Below are positions 5,476 through 5,535 of a stretch of DNA of 5,535 bases, piece by piece. The translations under genes were made by a program, and so were the position numbers. Under the pieces are notes generated by a model. That model was not told where the DNA came from and made no database searches. It worked only from the letters and a program-made list of their open reading frames with translations. Numbering within the stretch: the first letter of the stretch is position 1; every line of letters begins with the position of its first letter. The stretch is from Microbacteriaceae bacterium (GTDB lineage Bacteria; Actinomycetota; Actinomycetes; Actinomycetales; Microbacteriaceae), in the NCBI GenBank assembly GCA_947453285.1, contig CANGGA010000066.1, positions 1 to 5,535 on the forward strand, in the 5' to 3' direction.

Positions 5476-5535
5476 TGGCGATCCTGACGGGACTTGAACC
5501 CGCGACCTCCGCCGTGACAGGGCGGCGCGCTAACC
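5476..5535 (-). tRNA. tRNA-Asp (GTC), 5' end cut by window
   Basis: Bases 18 to 76 in standard numbering are present on the minus strand. The anticodon arm is CCGCC-CTGTCAC-GGCGG with GTC at 5516-5518, the T arm is GCGGG-TTCAAGT-CCCGT with the normal T54, and the acceptor 3' half is CAGGATC followed by G73, the usual discriminator for Asp, and an encoded CCA (5476-5478). The first 17 or so bases lie beyond the right edge; the 5' acceptor strand is predicted to read GATCCTG or a wobble variant. It lies 57 bases upstream of tRNA-Phe in the same orientation, so the two are probably co-transcribed. Confidence 0.93.

Noticed and set aside
5346..5535. tRNA cluster as an integration site for a mobile element
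   Set aside because: No integrase, no duplicated tRNA 3' end and no change of composition is visible beside the tRNAs.

Overview
The window looks like ordinary chromosomal DNA from an actinobacterium, possibly one of the small freshwater Microbacteriaceae (Rhodoluna/Aquiluna type). The clues are a G+C of roughly one half by eye, GTG starts, very short intergenic gaps and intrinsic terminators. This placement is inference from style, not from a marker gene.

Layout: (1) 1-1370, minus strand: the first 456 codons of a KimA-type APC-superfamily potassium importer, cut by the left window edge inside what should be the eleventh membrane helix. (2) 1371-1422: a short gap with a perfect 9-bp hairpin just upstream of the kimA-like GTG start. 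(3) 1423-3099, minus: a 14-helix DHA2 (EmrB/QacA) major facilitator exporter. (4) 3104-3967, minus: a 10-helix EamA/DMT-family transporter whose stop codon is 4 bases from the exporter's ATG, so the two form an operon. (5) 3968-4047: an 80-bp divergent control region. (6) 4048-5286, plus: an unrecognised 412-residue protein with one N-terminal membrane anchor and a large outward domain holding six cysteines. (7) 5309-5345: a hairpin terminator between two convergent units. (8) 5346-5535, minus: a tRNA-Asp/tRNA-Phe cluster, with tRNA-Asp cut by the right edge. The 57-base spacer between the tRNAs holds two compact GNRA-loop hairpins.

How the genes relate: the left two thirds is membrane transport (eamA-like, then MFS, then possibly kimA-like by read-through of the hairpin at 1379-1400). 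No regulator, enzyme or phage/IS gene accompanies these genes, so their substrates cannot be inferred from neighbours apart from potassium for the KimA-like protein. The anchored orphan protein has its own promoter and ribosome binding site. The tRNA transcript runs toward it and ends at the shared terminator.

I found no CRISPR array, insertion sequence, integrase, riboswitch or defence system, and I do not think the window holds a novel multi-gene system. The points most worth checking are the orphan six-cysteine protein, the unusual T-loop (A54) and 7:66 mismatch of tRNA-Phe, the paired GNRA hairpins between the tRNAs, and the hairpin that may both end the exporter transcript and mask the kimA-like ribosome binding site.
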